NCBI GenBank assembly: GCA_003694465.1
Contig: RFKM01000290.1
Location: 1 to 7,467, forward strand
DNA length: 7,467 nt
Origin: Alphaproteobacteria bacterium
Lineage (GTDB): Bacteria > Pseudomonadota > Alphaproteobacteria > Rhodobacterales > Rhodobacteraceae
Direction: 5' to 3'
Shown one piece after another: positions 7,278 through 7,467 of the stretch. The position numbers and the translations under genes were made by a program. Numbering within the stretch: the first letter of the stretch is position 1; each line of letters starts with the position of its first letter. The notes under the pieces are model-generated. The model had not been told where the DNA came from. It saw only the letters and a program-made list of their open reading frames with translations, and searched no databases.

Positions 7278-7467
7278 TGACCCCCGATCCCGGCCTCGAC
7301 GACATCGAACGCATCGCCCTCGACACGATCGAGGCGCTGCCCGAGCCTTGGCGCGCCCCGGCCCGAAACGTGCTGCTGCGGGTTGCCGAAGAGGCCCCGC
7401 GCGAGATCCTCGACGAAATGGGCATCGACGACCCGGACGATCTTTCGGGCCTCTACCAGGGCGTTCC
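7277..7467 (+). CDS. Zincin-like metallopeptidase-family protein, N-terminal part (3' end outside window)
   Basis: The first 63 codons of a gene that runs off the right edge. The visible protein begins MTPDPGLDDIERIALDTIEALP, is acidic, and reaches DDPDDLSGLYQGV at the edge. An acidic N-terminal helix with LP, followed by a stretch ending in L-G/S-LY-x-G, resembles the N-terminal part of the small bacterial zincin-like metallopeptidase family (PF06262 type, about 115-135 residues), in which an HExxH zinc motif follows further on. That motif would lie outside the window, so catalysis cannot be judged. ATG 7277 overlaps the TGA of the 15-codon ORF by one base, and its own Shine-Dalgarno sequence is poor, which points to translational coupling. 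The substrate and role of the family are largely unknown. The family call is moderately sure because it rests on a partial N-terminus recalled from memory. Confidence 0.7.
   Translation, partial: MTPDPGLDDIERIALDTIEALPEPWRAPARNVLLRVAEEAPREILDEMGIDDPDDLSGLYQGV

Noticed and set aside
7156..7425. 90-codon N-terminal extension of gltX
   Set aside because: The GluRS family starts just before RFAPSPTG, and AGGAGA directly precedes ATG 7153-7155. The extension is antisense to the small ORF and metallopeptidase gene.

Overview
The window is GC-rich chromosomal DNA that reads as ordinary core genome of an alphaproteobacterium, most likely of the Rhodobacterales. That assignment is inferred from the style of the proteins, the gcvT-gcvH-gcvP order with a single-chain P protein, the tandem glycine riboswitch, and a glutamyl-tRNA synthetase with an ALSKR signature. 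No mobile element, CRISPR array, tRNA, rRNA or phage gene was seen.

Layout from left to right. (1) The C-terminal part of a histone-deacetylase-family hydrolase on the + strand ends at 503. (2) A perfect 10-bp hairpin at 510-535 separates it from the convergent glycine cleavage operon. (3) That operon is on the - strand and is transcribed from right to left: promoter near 5179-5207, tandem glycine riboswitch about 5013-5172, a structured expression platform 4952-5011, then gcvT (4948-3836), gcvH (3815-3456) and gcvP (3390-544). (4) Divergent from gcvT is a gamma-glutamylcyclotransferase-like gene (5248-5808, +). (5) It converges on a glutamyl-tRNA synthetase gene, gltX (7155-5836, -). (6) Divergent from gltX, a 15-codon ORF with a strong ribosome binding site (7230-7277, +) overlaps by one base the start of a gene resembling the zincin-like metallopeptidase family, which runs off the right edge.

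How the genes work together. GcvP (PLP-dependent decarboxylase), GcvH (lipoyl carrier) and GcvT (aminomethyltransferase) are three of the four parts of the glycine cleavage system. The fourth, the L protein (dihydrolipoamide dehydrogenase), is not in the window. The riboswitch would sense glycine and switch the operon on when glycine is abundant. The platform just before gcvT contains a hairpin that pairs most of the gcvT Shine-Dalgarno sequence, plus an overlapping alternative pairing, so control of translation initiation is the most natural reading. The neighbouring genes are unrelated housekeeping or accessory enzymes. A link between the cyclotransferase (glutathione or gamma-glutamyl turnover, which can release glycine) and glycine cleavage is possible but only inferred.

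No clearly new biological system was found. The parts most worth a second look are the riboswitch expression platform, the tiny ORF coupled to the metallopeptidase gene, and the compact region between gcvT and the cyclotransferase gene.
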